The position numbers and the translations under genes are program-made. This document shows positions 44,056 to 53,704 of a stretch of DNA of 64,000 nucleotides, in pieces. The stretch is from Methylophilus medardicus. Lineage in GTDB: Bacteria; Pseudomonadota; Gammaproteobacteria; Burkholderiales; Methylophilaceae. Every line of letters starts with the position of its first letter. Position 1 is the stretch's first letter. The stretch spans positions 124,001 to 188,000 of the forward strand of contig NZ_CP040948.1 of NCBI RefSeq assembly GCF_006363955.1, given 5' to 3'. The notes under the pieces are model-generated. The model had not been told where the DNA came from and did not search any database. It worked only from the letters and a program-made list of their open reading frames with translations.

Positions 44056-44694
44056 TTATTTGGCTTTTCTAAATGTGAGGTTGATGCGTCGGAGGCCCGT
44101 GAGTGAGTGAGCGTGCGGCTTGACCACAGATACGCCATGGTAATAACGTCGGCTCGCGCCTCCCCACACCACGATGTCGCCATGTTGCAGCGGAATTTTC
44201 ACGGTTGGATCACTGCGTTTGACCCCACCAAACAAAAAAGTGGCGGGCATGCCTATTGATACCGACACGATAGGCTGCGTAAAGTCCTGTTCATCTCTAT
44301 CCTGATGCAGCCCCATTTTGCTGCCGGGCGCATATACATTGATTAAACAACTATCTGCCACAAAGTTTGCGTAGCCGGCTTGCAGTGCGGCGGCCGTGGA
44401 CAATGCTTGCATCACCGCCGGAATCGCCGGCCAGGCCTGCTGCGTGGCGGGGTCTTGGGCGCTATACCCATAGCCTTGTGTGCTGCCTACCCAACCCCAA
44501 TCGCCCATACTGCTGGTGGCGACAGACATCAGGTGGCCCATGGGCGTCATCATGCGCTGTGCGGGGTAGGCGGCCAGATGCTGCGCCAATACTTGCCACA
44601 GCGTCGGCATCACCGGCAAGGCAAAACCAGGCAGCCAATAAGCGCCAGTGGCAATCATGACGGGCGTGGTGGGGTGGTCTGAAAATAAATCCAT
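44056..44694 (-). CDS. alkB: Alkylated DNA repair dioxygenase AlkB
   Basis: AlkB removes methyl groups from 1-methyladenine and 3-methylcytosine with Fe(II) and 2-oxoglutarate. The 212-residue product has the iron ligands HxD in MGLHQDRDEQDF and the distal His in YYHGVSVV, the 2-oxoglutarate Arg in LRRINLTFRKAK, and the TPMGHLMSVATSSMG substrate lid. Length is normal. It follows the deacetylase-like gene by 12 bases. In a formaldehyde-exposed methylotroph such repair would be useful, but that is inference. Confidence 0.95.
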   Translation of the reverse strand: MDLFSDHPTTPVMIATGAYWLPGFALPVMPTLWQVLAQHLAAYPAQRMMTPMGHLMSVATSSMGDWGWVGSTQGYGYSAQDPATQQAWPAIPAVMQALSTAAALQAGYANFVADSCLINVYAPGSKMGLHQDRDEQDFTQPIVSVSIGMPATFLFGGVKRSDPTVKIPLQHGDIVVWGGASRRYYHGVSVVKPHAHSLTGLRRINLTFRKAK

Positions 44695-44706
44695 CGTATT
44701 GCTCGC

Positions 44707-45615
44707 TTATGGCATCCACTCAATGGTCACGTTTTTTTGTTTGGCTAGTTGCTCCATGCGTGGGATGGCACGCTCCAAACGCAGCAGATAGTCTGCAGCA
44801 GACTCTTGATGAAAGCCCATCACCATCACCGGTTCATGCGCCACTAAGTGTTGTTCGAATAGGGCCAGCAATTGTTTGCTATTGGTGTAGTCGGCCAGCG
44901 CGGCATTGTTGGGGTATTCCATGAGTTGGTAGCCTAGCGCATAGGGTTGGTTAAGCTGCGCGGTGTGTGCGTGTAATTGTTGTAGCATTTTGATCAGTGG
45001 GCTGTCGCGATGCCAGCGTGTGGTTAATAACTGCGCATCAATCCGTGAACTATCCCATAAAAACTGGTTGGCCTCTAGCGCGGCTTGCAATTTTGGTCCT
45101 AATTGCCAAGCCCCGGCCCTAAAGTGCCGTGGTCGGTTGAAGCCATTACTCACTAGCATGGCACTGGCGCAATTGACCAGCTCGGTAAGTTCGGTCTGGC
45201 TGTAGGCAAACTCTAGACTGACCGAATGGCCGCAACTGCTTTGCGCGCATTGCTCATCGATATCGGCAATCGATGGCCCCGGTTGGTAGCGAATGCCGCA
45301 ATATTCCACCAGTCTGCGCATGGGATGAAGATGCAGACCAATGGTGTCTTGCGGCAATAACGTGCTGCGTATCTGGCTGCCGATTTGCGCACGATTGACG
45401 CCGGGCTGGATAAAATAAACCGGGTTAATTAGATGTAACAGGGGAATATGCGGGAACTGTTGCCTAAATTTTTGCATGGCTTGCAGATTGTCCTCTTGCA
45501 GCCACAAGCCCTCCCAATCGACCGTGACCCACAGCTGCATGACTTCACGCGTGTTGCCCGCGATGGGCAGGGTTAACAGCATGAAAAGCACAAAATATCG
45601 AAAAAAGTCACGCAT
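44707..45615 (-). CDS. Polysaccharide deacetylase-like exported protein
   Basis: The 302-residue product has a signal peptide (residues 1-22) and a NodB-like layout: Asp in TVDWEG, the histidine pair in IGLHLHPMRR, the RAGAWQLG motif, the LMEYPNN strand and MGFHQES near the end. These match the metal-binding and catalytic positions of carbohydrate esterase 4-like proteins, though the HxxxH spacing is changed to HxH, so deacetylase activity is not certain. It would act in the periplasm. It is upstream of alkB in a likely two-gene transcript with no obvious functional link. Confidence 0.7.
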   Translation of the reverse strand: MRDFFRYFVLFMLLTLPIAGNTREVMQLWVTVDWEGLWLQEDNLQAMQKFRQQFPHIPLLHLINPVYFIQPGVNRAQIGSQIRSTLLPQDTIGLHLHPMRRLVEYCGIRYQPGPSIADIDEQCAQSSCGHSVSLEFAYSQTELTELVNCASAMLVSNGFNRPRHFRAGAWQLGPKLQAALEANQFLWDSSRIDAQLLTTRWHRDSPLIKMLQQLHAHTAQLNQPYALGYQLMEYPNNAALADYTNSKQLLALFEQHLVAHEPVMVMGFHQESAADYLLRLERAIPRMEQLAKQKNVTIEWMP

Positions 45616-45791
45616 CTTGCGGGGCGCTCCTCGTCGGACAGTGTGTTAGGGCGGGTGCGCTCCATCTATATCGGCAGGGTCGCACGGAGTCAACGACGGC
45701 TCATCAGCGTTGCCGCCTACTGCCTGATTCACTGCACCCGTCGTCGTATTGTAGGGGATTCCGAGACAATCTGCCATGCAAGGGGATAGCG

Positions 45792-45797
45792 TATAAT
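45792..45797 (+). promoter_or_regulatory. -10 element placed for a leaderless MFS transcript
   Basis: A perfect TATAAT lies 7 bases before the ATG at 45805. Transcription would begin at or within a base of the start codon, giving a leaderless mRNA. The -35 region (near 45770) is weak. Confidence 0.4.
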
Positions 45798-45804
45798 TGA
45801 GGCT

Positions 45805-47037
45805 ATGTCCTTATCCGTCCGTCAGATTCTTGCCCATCAGGGCTTTGCGTTTCCCAAGTTGTTGGCTTTTCGTATCTTGATGGTGCTGTCGTATCAGATG
45901 ATGATGGTCGCCATTGGTTGGCATATTTACGAGTTGACGCATGATCCCTGGTCGCTCGGCTTGATCGGTTTGGCCGAGGTGATCCCTTATATGGGCAGTG
46001 CACTGTTTGCTGGCCATGCGGTGGATCATTACTTTTCTCGCCGTGGTTTTGCCGCGGTCTCCGCTTTGTTTCTGGCCTTGAACGCAGCCTTGTTGGTGGT
46101 GGTCACGCAACACCAGTCCGCGCATACCGTGTGGTGGATTTATGGCATTGTGGCGCTGACAGGTTTTGCCCGTGCCTTGATTTCGCCAAGCTATAACACC
46201 TTGTTCGCCTTGATCATTCCACGTGCCTCGATTGCTAAAGCCTCGGGCATCGGCAGCTCCATGTTCCAGATCGGCCTGATTGTCGGCCCGGCGATTGGCG
46301 GCCTGCTGATCGGCTTTGCCGACAAATCGATCACCTACGGCTTGGCGGCATTGTTAGCGCTGAGCGCCGCGCTGGCGGCCATGATGTTGCGGGTCAAAGA
46401 ACACCGCAGTCACGAACCGATGAAGGTCTTTGCCAGCATCGGCGAGGGCTTGCGCTTTGTGCAACGCACCCAAGTCGTGCTTGGCGCACAATTGCTGGAT
46501 ATGTTTGCCGTGCTGTTTGGCGGGACGGTCGCCATGCTGCCAGCCTTTGTGCATGATGTGTACCAAATGGGGCCTGAAGGATTGGGTGTGTTACGCGCCT
46601 CACCAGCGATTGGCGCCATCGTGTCGGGCCTGTGGCTGGCAAAGCATCCGATCCATGAGCACAGTGGCCGCTGGCTGTTGTTAGCGGTTGCTGGGTTTGG
46701 CTTAAGTATGATTGCCTTTGGCTTATGCGACACCTATTGGCTGGCGATTGTCATCCTAGCGATTTCCGGCATGATGGATGCGGTTTCTGTGGTTTTGCGG
46801 CAAACCATTTTGCAATTAGCCACACCGGACAATATGCGTGGACGCGTCTCTGCCATCAACGGTATTTTTATCGGTTCGTCGAATGAGTTAGGCGCATTTG
46901 AATCTGGCCTCACCGCGCGGCTGATGGGCTTGGTACCATCGGTGGTGTTTGGTGGCTGTATGACCATTGCCGTGGTGGCGGTGACGGCCATTAAAGCGCC
47001 CAAATTGCGCGATCTGCATTTATCACAGTTGCATTAA
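45805..47037 (+). CDS. Major facilitator superfamily exporter (EntS-like MFS_3)
   Basis: The 410-residue product is an integral inner-membrane protein with about 12 hydrophobic segments. It shows the MFS loop motif after helix 2 (GHAVDHYFSRRGFA, a GxxxDRxGRR variant), and the start LLAFRILMVLSYQMMMVAIGWHIYELT is typical of the EntS/MFS_3 group of exporters for siderophores or drugs. No siderophore genes are near, so the substrate is unknown. A terminator shared with the convergent efflux operon follows at 47141. Confidence 0.88.
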   Translation: MSLSVRQILAHQGFAFPKLLAFRILMVLSYQMMMVAIGWHIYELTHDPWSLGLIGLAEVIPYMGSALFAGHAVDHYFSRRGFAAVSALFLALNAALLVVVTQHQSAHTVWWIYGIVALTGFARALISPSYNTLFALIIPRASIAKASGIGSSMFQIGLIVGPAIGGLLIGFADKSITYGLAALLALSAALAAMMLRVKEHRSHEPMKVFASIGEGLRFVQRTQVVLGAQLLDMFAVLFGGTVAMLPAFVHDVYQMGPEGLGVLRASPAIGAIVSGLWLAKHPIHEHSGRWLLLAVAGFGLSMIAFGLCDTYWLAIVILAISGMMDAVSVVLRQTILQLATPDNMRGRVSAINGIFIGSSNELGAFESGLTARLMGLVPSVVFGGCMTIAVVAVTAIKAPKLRDLHLSQLH

Positions 47038-47140
47038 GCCCCATTGCGGCCATGCGACATTCGTTGCGCAGTGTGCGAGGATTCAGGCCGCATCGACGGC
47101 TGGTCGATGCCGGTCACTGATTAGGCCACCCCAAAAACAA

Positions 47141-47165
47141 AAGAAGCCCACGGGGGCTTCTTTTT
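47141..47165. terminator. Bidirectional terminator between the MFS gene and the RND operon
   Basis: AAGAAGCCC (47141-47149) and GGGCTTCTT (47154-47162) form a 9-bp stem with loop ACGG, followed by T on the plus strand and by a T-rich run on the minus strand. It serves both convergent units. Confidence 0.88.
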
Positions 47166-47185
47166 GTTGGTTGGCGCAAATTACC

Positions 47186-48655
47186 TTATGGCTTGGCGTT
47201 CGCGCTGTCCGCCGATTGCCAACCGCCGCCCAGTGAACGATATAAATCTACCACCGCGGCAATTTGTTGCTGTTTGGTTTCAATTAACTCCATTTTGGCA
47301 TCTAAGGCATCGCGTTGGGTCAATAGCACCTCCATGTAGTCAGCGCGGGCGGCTTTAAACAACTGGTTCGCGACATCAATCGACTGGGTTAAGGCTTCTA
47401 CCTGCTTGTTTTTCAACTGGTAGTTTTTATCCAGATTGTCGATGTTCGCCACCTGATTAGCCACTTCCATGTAAGCGTTGATGATCTTTTGCTCGTAGTC
47501 ATACGCGGCTTGAATCTGCATCGCATTGGCACTCTTGTATTGTGCTTCAATCGCATTTCGGTTGATCAAAGGCGCCACCAGTTCACCACCAAACGATGCC
47601 ATCACCGAGGCTGGAATATTCAGCAAGTATTTGGGATCAAATGCCTGAAAACCCAACCCGCCTCGAATAGAGAACGAAGGATAAAAATTGGCTTTCGCCA
47701 CATCAATATTCAGCTTGGCGGCAGATAGCTCCAGTTCGGCCTGACGGATATCCGGACGATTGGAGAGGAGTTCAGAAGGCACGCCGGTTTGCATCACTTT
47801 GTTTTGCATGGCCATAAAGTCCGCCGATGCCCGCTGAATTGGTTGCGGTGTTCTACCCAACAAATAATTGATGCGGTTTTCGGTTTCTACAATGCTTTGT
47901 TTCAGCACGTATTGGCGGCTCTGGTTTTTTTTCACTTCCGCATCAAACCGTTTCACCGCCAATGAGTTGGCGCGCGCATATTGCTGCAACGCTTTGACCA
48001 CCGAGAGTGCGTTTTGCTGAATCTGAATATTTTGATCCAAGGTTTGCAGTTCGTTGTCGAGCGCGATCAGCTCGTAATAAGCATGCGCCACCTCGGCAAC
48101 CAGATTGGTCACTAAAAAGTTTTTACCTTCAATGGTGGCCATGTACTCCATTACCGCTACCTTGGTCGCATTGCGCAGTTTTTTCCATACATCCAGCTCC
48201 CAAGAAGCTACCAAACCAAATTGGTAGTTGCCTAGGAATCGAGGGTTGGAGCGGCCGTCGCGGATATCCAAGTTTTCTTCGACGGCGCCATTACGCGTGT
48301 ATTTGCCCACTTTTTCTTTATCAGCGCTGGCGCCGATGCCGACAAATGGTAAGTACTCCCCTTTACGCGCTTGGATTTCATTTTGCGCAACGCTGATCCG
48401 TTGCGCCATGATGTGGATTTCTTTGTTGTTATTGACGGCAGTGTCTATCAGAGACACCAGATTCGGATCGTCAAAAAAGTCCTGCCACTTGACGCTGGCG
48501 CTATTGCCGGCAGGGGTCACGGTTTCCTGATATTGCGTGGGCAAACTGGTGTCTGCCTGCTTGCTATTGATTAAGGGAATGGCGCAGGACTGCAGCATCA
48601 AAGCCACTGCCCCTGCCACCAGCCATTGTAAACGCTTATTCTTCATCATCATCAT
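47186..48655 (-). CDS. RND efflux outer-membrane factor (NodT/OprM family lipoprotein)
   Basis: The 489-residue product is the outer-membrane channel of a tripartite pump. A signal peptide ends in the lipobox LQSC (Cys near 23), followed by two OEP repeats with the SVKWQDFFDDPNLVSLI start, SWELDVWKKLRNATK and a second repeat with NRPDIRQAELELSAAKLNIDV (shown here as two motif pieces: NRPDIRQAE and ELSAAKLN). Four Met codons stand at the start; the gene overlaps the RND pump gene by about 10-20 bases. It is the last gene of adaptor-pump-channel. Confidence 0.93.
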   Translation of the reverse strand: MMMMKNKRLQWLVAGAVALMLQSCAIPLINSKQADTSLPTQYQETVTPAGNSASVKWQDFFDDPNLVSLIDTAVNNNKEIHIMAQRISVAQNEIQARKGEYLPFVGIGASADKEKVGKYTRNGAVEENLDIRDGRSNPRFLGNYQFGLVASWELDVWKKLRNATKVAVMEYMATIEGKNFLVTNLVAEVAHAYYELIALDNELQTLDQNIQIQQNALSVVKALQQYARANSLAVKRFDAEVKKNQSRQYVLKQSIVETENRINYLLGRTPQPIQRASADFMAMQNKVMQTGVPSELLSNRPDIRQAELELSAAKLNIDVAKANFYPSFSIRGGLGFQAFDPKYLLNIPASVMASFGGELVAPLINRNAIEAQYKSANAMQIQAAYDYEQKIINAYMEVANQVANIDNLDKNYQLKNKQVEALTQSIDVANQLFKAARADYMEVLLTQRDALDAKMELIETKQQQIAAVVDLYRSLGGGWQSADSANAKP

Positions 48656-51600
48656 CCTGATGGGAGTTGTATTTGTAGGTCTCGGTCAGTGGTTCGGTCT
48701 CTTCCTTACGGATCAGCGATTTGCCATCTGCCAGCGTGCCAAAAATGTAATAAAGGCCCGGAATCACCACCACCCCGAACAGGGTGCCGAACAGCATGCC
48801 CCCCATCGCAGAGGTGCCGATGGTACGGTTACCGACGGCGCCCGCGCCGGTGGCAATCACCAATGGGATCAGGCCGGCAATAAAGGCAAATGAAGTCATC
48901 AAAATTGGACGGAACCTGGTTTTGGCCCCTTCAATCGCCGCATCCCGGATAGACATCCCCTGGCTATGTTTCTGTACGGCAAACTCGACAATCAGCACGG
49001 CGTTTTTACCTAACAAGCCAATCAACATAATCAGGCCGACCTGTGCATAAATATCGTTCGCCAATCCCATGATTTTGAGTAGAAACAACGAACCAAAGAT
49101 ACCCGCGGGCAGCGACAGAATCACCGCAAATGGCAGGATGAAGCTCTCATACTGCGCAGCCAGTACCATGTACACAAACACCAGCACGACGAGGAAAATC
49201 ATCAAGGCTTCATTGCCGCGTTTTTCCTCGTCATAGGACAAGCCTTCCCATGCGATGTCGTAGCCTTTAGGCAGGGTGGCACGCGCCACTTCTTTCACCG
49301 CATTAATTGCCGCAGCCGTGGTGTAGCCTGGGGCTGGTTCAGCGCGGATGGCGGCAGAGTTATACAGGTTATAACGCGTGATTTCGTTAGGGCCCTGACG
49401 TTTTTTCATGGTCATGAAGGCAGAATAAGGCACCATTTCACCGTCCTCGTTTTTCACAAAATAGTTTAAAACATCACTCGGATAGCGGCGGAACTCAGGC
49501 CCGGCCTGCGTGTAGACTTTGAAGAAGTTGTTAAAGCGGATAAAGCCTTGCTCGTAGGTACTGCCGATCAGGATATCCAGATTGTCCATGGCATCAGAGA
49601 TCGATACTTTTTTCTGCATGGCCAATTGGTTATCAATCACCAACTCATATTGCGGATAGTTGGCCGCATAAAAGGTGAACAGGCCGGTCAGCTCTTTACG
49701 CTTACCGAGGTTTTGCATGAACTCCTTGTTGATTTTGTCGAACACGTAGTAGTCGGCACTGGTGGTTTTGTCGAGCAGACGCAGTGATAAGCCAGAAGCT
49801 GCACCATACCCCGGCACGGCCGGCGGTTGAAAGTATTCCACCACAGCACCAAAGTTTTTGGTTTTTTCTTCCAATTCAGCAATGATCTGCTTCACGGACT
49901 GTTTACGCTCTGACCAATCTTTGAGGTTAATAATACAGGTACCGGCGTTTGAGCCGCGCCCTTCCGTCAACACCTCATAACCGGCCAGTGAGGAGACTGA
50001 CTCCACCCCCTCGACTTGCTTGGCCAGCGTTTGTAAATGACGCGCTACCTTGTTCGTCGTCTCGAGCGTTGAGCCGGGCGGCGTTTGGATAATCGCATAA
50101 ATCATGCCCTGATCTTCACCAGGAATAAACCCCGCTGGCAAGGTTTTGTCGACAAAGAAAATACCAACAGAAAACAGGGCCAACACAATAAAAGTCACCG
50201 ACCGTAGGGTCACCACTTTTTCAAGAAAGTTGGTATAGCGCCCGGTGACTTTTTCAAATAACCAGTTAAAGCCATCGAGAAACAGCGAGATGGGTGTTTT
50301 GCGTTTGGGTTGGCCATGCGTATCTTTAAGAATCATGGCGCACAGCACCGGCGTCAAAGTCAGGGCCACAATCCCCGACAGCACAATAGAGGAGGCCATG
50401 GTAATGGCAAATTGGCGGTAAAACACGCCGACTGGCCCCGGCATGAACGTGATCGGGATAAATACCGAGGTCATCAACATGGTGATCGCTACAATCGCGC
50501 CGCCGATTTCACCCAGCACGCGCTGCACTGCAATGTAGGGGCCAACATGGTCTGAGGCCATTTTGGCATGTACCGCTTCTACCACCACAATCGCATCATC
50601 TACCACCACGCCAATCGCGAGCACCAGCGCGAACAGTGTGACCAAGTTGATACTGAGACCGAATGCCTTCATGACAAAAAACGCACCAATCAGCGAGATA
50701 GGCACCGCGAGGGTCGGGATCAGGGTCGAGCGCCAATCCCCCAGAAAAATAAACACGACCAACGCGACCAGCACGAAGGCCTCTGCCAAGGTGTGGATCA
50801 CTTTTTCAATCGAAGCGTCGAGGAACTTAGACACGTCATAATTGATTTCATAGTCCATGCCTGCCGGAAAGCTTTGTTTCAGCTCTTCCATTTTGGTTTT
50901 GACGTCGGCAATCACTTCGCTGGCATTGGTGCCATAGTTTTGCTTAAGGACGATGGCGGCAGAAGGGTAGCCATCTTTATTCGAGTAGATATCAAAAAAC
51001 TCACTGCCCAGCTCGACTTTAGCCACATCGCGTAAGTGCAGAATCTCACCGTTTGAATCGGCGCGAATGATGATGTTGCCATACTCTTCAGGCTTGTTAT
51101 AACGGCCCTTGTAGACCAGTACATACTCCTTAGATTGGGCATAAATACCCGAGCTCTGACCCAAGCGACCGGGGCGGCCAATGATGCTCTGGCTACTGAT
51201 CGCATCCATCACTTCTTTGGTCGATACTTTGTAAGCCCGCATGCGCTCGGGGTTGAGCCAAATCCGCATCGCAAACTGGCGGCTACCCAGGTTTTGCGCC
51301 TGTGCAATCCCATGTACGCGTTGGATTTCAGGAATCACGCTGACGTTGACATAGTTAAACAGGAATTTCTCGTCGGCGTTTTTATCTTTACTGTATAAGT
51401 TCACGTACATCAGCATGCTGGGCTGTACCGTGTTCACGATCACCCCTTCTAGCTGCACCAGCGGCGGCAGTTTACTCATGACCTGATCGAGCCGGGTTTT
51501 CACCAGCACCATGGCGGCGTTTGGATCGACGCCCAAGTCGAAAATGACTTGGATGGTGGCTTCACCCGCACTGGTAGCATCCGACACGATATATTTCATG

Positions 51601-51821
51601 CCCGGCACACCGTTAATGGCGCGCTCGATAGAAATCAGCGAGGATTGCACCAACACATCGGCACTAGAGCCAGGAAAAGCCAGCGTTACAATGACGCGCG
51701 GCGGGGCAATTTCAGGAAACTGCGAAATAGGCAGGGTTTTAATGGATAAAAACCCTAAAAAAATCATGACCAGCGATAAGACTATCGCCATCACTGGCCG
51801 TCGGAGAAAGATATTTAACAT
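48636..51821 (-). CDS. RND multidrug efflux pump, inner-membrane transporter (HAE-1/AcrB family)
   Basis: The 1061-residue product is a proton-driven exporter with 12 membrane helices in two repeats, each with a large periplasmic loop. It starts with MLNIFLRRPVMAIVLSLV and shows the helix-4 motif VLAIGVVVDDAIVVVEAV with the paired Asp residues of the proton relay, GPVGVFYRQFAITMA, and the C-terminal GLLGKNAVLIVEFA. The C-terminus has a run of Asp/Glu. Substrates may be drugs, dyes or solvents. It follows the adaptor gene by 35 bases. Confidence 0.96.
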   Translation of the reverse strand: MLNIFLRRPVMAIVLSLVMIFLGFLSIKTLPISQFPEIAPPRVIVTLAFPGSSADVLVQSSLISIERAINGVPGMKYIVSDATSAGEATIQVIFDLGVDPNAAMVLVKTRLDQVMSKLPPLVQLEGVIVNTVQPSMLMYVNLYSKDKNADEKFLFNYVNVSVIPEIQRVHGIAQAQNLGSRQFAMRIWLNPERMRAYKVSTKEVMDAISSQSIIGRPGRLGQSSGIYAQSKEYVLVYKGRYNKPEEYGNIIIRADSNGEILHLRDVAKVELGSEFFDIYSNKDGYPSAAIVLKQNYGTNASEVIADVKTKMEELKQSFPAGMDYEINYDVSKFLDASIEKVIHTLAEAFVLVALVVFIFLGDWRSTLIPTLAVPISLIGAFFVMKAFGLSINLVTLFALVLAIGVVVDDAIVVVEAVHAKMASDHVGPYIAVQRVLGEIGGAIVAITMLMTSVFIPITFMPGPVGVFYRQFAITMASSIVLSGIVALTLTPVLCAMILKDTHGQPKRKTPISLFLDGFNWLFEKVTGRYTNFLEKVVTLRSVTFIVLALFSVGIFFVDKTLPAGFIPGEDQGMIYAIIQTPPGSTLETTNKVARHLQTLAKQVEGVESVSSLAGYEVLTEGRGSNAGTCIINLKDWSERKQSVKQIIAELEEKTKNFGAVVEYFQPPAVPGYGAASGLSLRLLDKTTSADYYVFDKINKEFMQNLGKRKELTGLFTFYAANYPQYELVIDNQLAMQKKVSISDAMDNLDILIGSTYEQGFIRFNNFFKVYTQAGPEFRRYPSDVLNYFVKNEDGEMVPYSAFMTMKKRQGPNEITRYNLYNSAAIRAEPAPGYTTAAAINAVKEVARATLPKGYDIAWEGLSYDEEKRGNEALMIFLVVLVFVYMVLAAQYESFILPFAVILSLPAGIFGSLFLLKIMGLANDIYAQVGLIMLIGLLGKNAVLIVEFAVQKHSQGMSIRDAAIEGAKTRFRPILMTSFAFIAGLIPLVIATGAGAVGNRTIGTSAMGGMLFGTLFGVVVIPGLYYIFGTLADGKSLIRKEETEPLTETYKYNSHQDDDDEE

Positions 51822-51856
51822 GGATGCGTCACTTTCGTGTGAGGGCGGCCTAAGCC

Positions 51857-52939
51857 TTATTCTGCGTACAGTTCCAGCTCTGGAATGACTTTTTCAGGTG
51901 CTTTGTAATCCAGGTTGATTTTTTGGCCGTTTTTAACGCGGCGCAAGCCTTCCAGCAATACGGTATCGCTGTCTTTGAGGCCGGACTTCACAATGAATAA
52001 ATGCGGCTGTTCTGCAGCGATCTGAATCATGCGCTGTTCCACTTTGTGGTCTTTGTTGACAACGTACACAAAGGTTTTATCCAGCACTTCAAAGGTGGCT
52101 TTTTGCGGAATCAATAATGCGTTTGGATACGGCACTTCGAGCAAAATCGTGCCTGTTTCGCCATGGCGTAACAGACTGTGCGGGTTGGGAAAGTCAGCGC
52201 GGAACTCGATGTTGCCGGTTTTGTTGTCAAAATCGCCTTCAATCGTTTCAATCGCACCTGCTTGATCAAACAGCGCGCCGTTGGCCATACGCAGTTTTAC
52301 CGGCACCCCTTTTTCTTGTTTCTGATGGATTTTAAAGTCCAGATATTCGGCCTCTGGCACGTTAAAATACACCCACATGCGGCTGTTGTCAGACAAGGTG
52401 GTTAATAAGTCGCCTTCATCCAGCAAGCTGCCTTTTCGCACCAACAAGTGATCCATAATGCCGGTAAAAGGGGCATTAATATTGGTGAAATTCAGGTGCG
52501 TCTGCGCCAACTGTACTTCGGCATTGGCTTTATCCAGCTTGGCTTTACCCAGCGCCAGCTCATTTGGCGACACGATATTTTTTTCGGCCAAGGCTTTGGT
52601 GTTTTCATATTCAATTTGCACGGTCTTGGCTTCTGCTTGTGCTTTGAGCAAATCGACCTGATACACATTGGGCATGATCTTGAACATCGGTTGGCCCTGT
52701 TTGATGACCTGGCCTTCGCCAGCAAACACGTCTTGCAGGTAGCCGCGTTCAAGCGCGCGCAGCTCAATGTGCTGAATCGCATGAATCTGGCAGACATATT
52801 CTTTGGTGATCATGGTGTCTTTGCGCCATGGGGTGGTGACTTCGAGTTTTGGCGTCGCTTCTTCATGCGCCTCCTCTTGATGACAAGCGCTGAGTAGCGC
52901 GCCAAGCAAGCCGATAACGATTAAGTGCTGTTTAATCAT
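51857..52939 (-). CDS. RND efflux periplasmic adaptor subunit (membrane fusion lipoprotein)
   Basis: The 360-residue product has a lipoprotein signal with lipobox LSAC (Cys19), then the MFP pattern: barrel-sandwich strand RALERGYLQDVFAGEGQVIKQ in two halves around a helical hairpin (about 95-140), NINAPFTGIMDHLLVRKGSLLDEGD in part, a beta-barrel and a membrane-proximal domain. It bridges pump and channel. It is the first gene of the operon; no TetR or other regulator lies beside it. The 224 bases upstream of it hold no gene. Confidence 0.93.
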   Translation of the reverse strand: MIKQHLIVIGLLGALLSACHQEEAHEEATPKLEVTTPWRKDTMITKEYVCQIHAIQHIELRALERGYLQDVFAGEGQVIKQGQPMFKIMPNVYQVDLLKAQAEAKTVQIEYENTKALAEKNIVSPNELALGKAKLDKANAEVQLAQTHLNFTNINAPFTGIMDHLLVRKGSLLDEGDLLTTLSDNSRMWVYFNVPEAEYLDFKIHQKQEKGVPVKLRMANGALFDQAGAIETIEGDFDNKTGNIEFRADFPNPHSLLRHGETGTILLEVPYPNALLIPQKATFEVLDKTFVYVVNKDHKVEQRMIQIAAEQPHLFIVKSGLKDSDTVLLEGLRRVKNGQKINLDYKAPEKVIPELELYAE

Positions 52940-53163
52940 AGTGTGTTCTTATCTTAAAAATGAAGAGGGATTCTTGCAAAAACAGGTGCTTGGTGGCTTG
53001 TGCGCTTGCTGCTGGATGGTCAGCCTAGCCTCTCTTGGCTATGAATCACAAGCACGCTTAAGGCTTGGGCCTTAACGGGCATGGGTGGTACGCAATCAGC
53101 AGAGAGGAAAAGGCGGCAATCCACGGCGACATGCGAAGCGCATACGCGGAAGATACCTGTGTG

Positions 53164-53493
53164 CTAGCGGGGTGGGGCGCGCGACTGCAGGTGGCGAACA
53201 ACGACCGGGCGTGGAATCACGCGGCGGCGAGGCAAAGCCAGCAATGCAAACAGAATCACGCAAGCAACGGGGAGGCTTGCGATGGTAGAAATGAGTGGGA
53301 TGACCGGCGTGAAAGGGGGTTCACCATCGGCGGTGTATTCAATGATTTCTGCCACCCGCACGCGAACCGTATCGTCACTGTAGCTAGAGTGGTCAGAAAA
53401 CTCCGCGACTAATGCAAAGCCGAGCATCGCCAACAGCACTGTGACGACCCACAGTCTGAGCTGTAATGCAGCGGTATTTAAATGTTTATGCAT
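53164..53493 (-). CDS. Small membrane protein, function unknown
   Basis: The 109-residue frame has a membrane helix at about residues 12-30 (LWVVTVLLAMLGFALVA), an acidic periplasmic loop (EFSDHSSYSDD), and a second helix near 65-87 (LISTIASLPVACVILFALL), ending in a basic Arg-rich tail. This looks like a real two-helix protein, but I know no family for it. The ATG at 53493 is chosen; a GTG at 53514 would add seven residues. It may be an independent gene between the efflux operon and lrgB. Confidence 0.55.
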   Translation of the reverse strand: MHKHLNTAALQLRLWVVTVLLAMLGFALVAEFSDHSSYSDDTVRVRVAEIIEYTADGEPPFTPVIPLISTIASLPVACVILFALLALPRRRVIPRPVVVRHLQSRAPPR

Positions 53494-53704
53494 AAGTGTA
53501 TTTACGGAGATCACGCGTCATTTCTGTAGCGATCAACAGTCGCTTTGGTCTATCGCGATAAATGCGATTTACAATGCTTACATTAAACGCTTTTACCACG
53601 GGAATGACAATACGCTAGGCGATGCAGTTCTGATAAATTCGCCAAATGTAAGCTGGCTGTCAGTTTCAAGGCGATTGTGACGCTCACCGGCGATGTAAAA
53701 CCGC

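Noticed and set aside
44046-44058. GATAATGATTAT, resembling two-thirds of a Fur box
   Set aside because: It lies at the 3' end of alkB and about 190 bases upstream of hpf, only two of three hexamers are present, and no iron gene follows.
52940-53163. Possible regulator gene upstream of the RND efflux operon
   Set aside because: The gap holds no frame with a start, ribosome-binding site or helix-turn-helix pattern.
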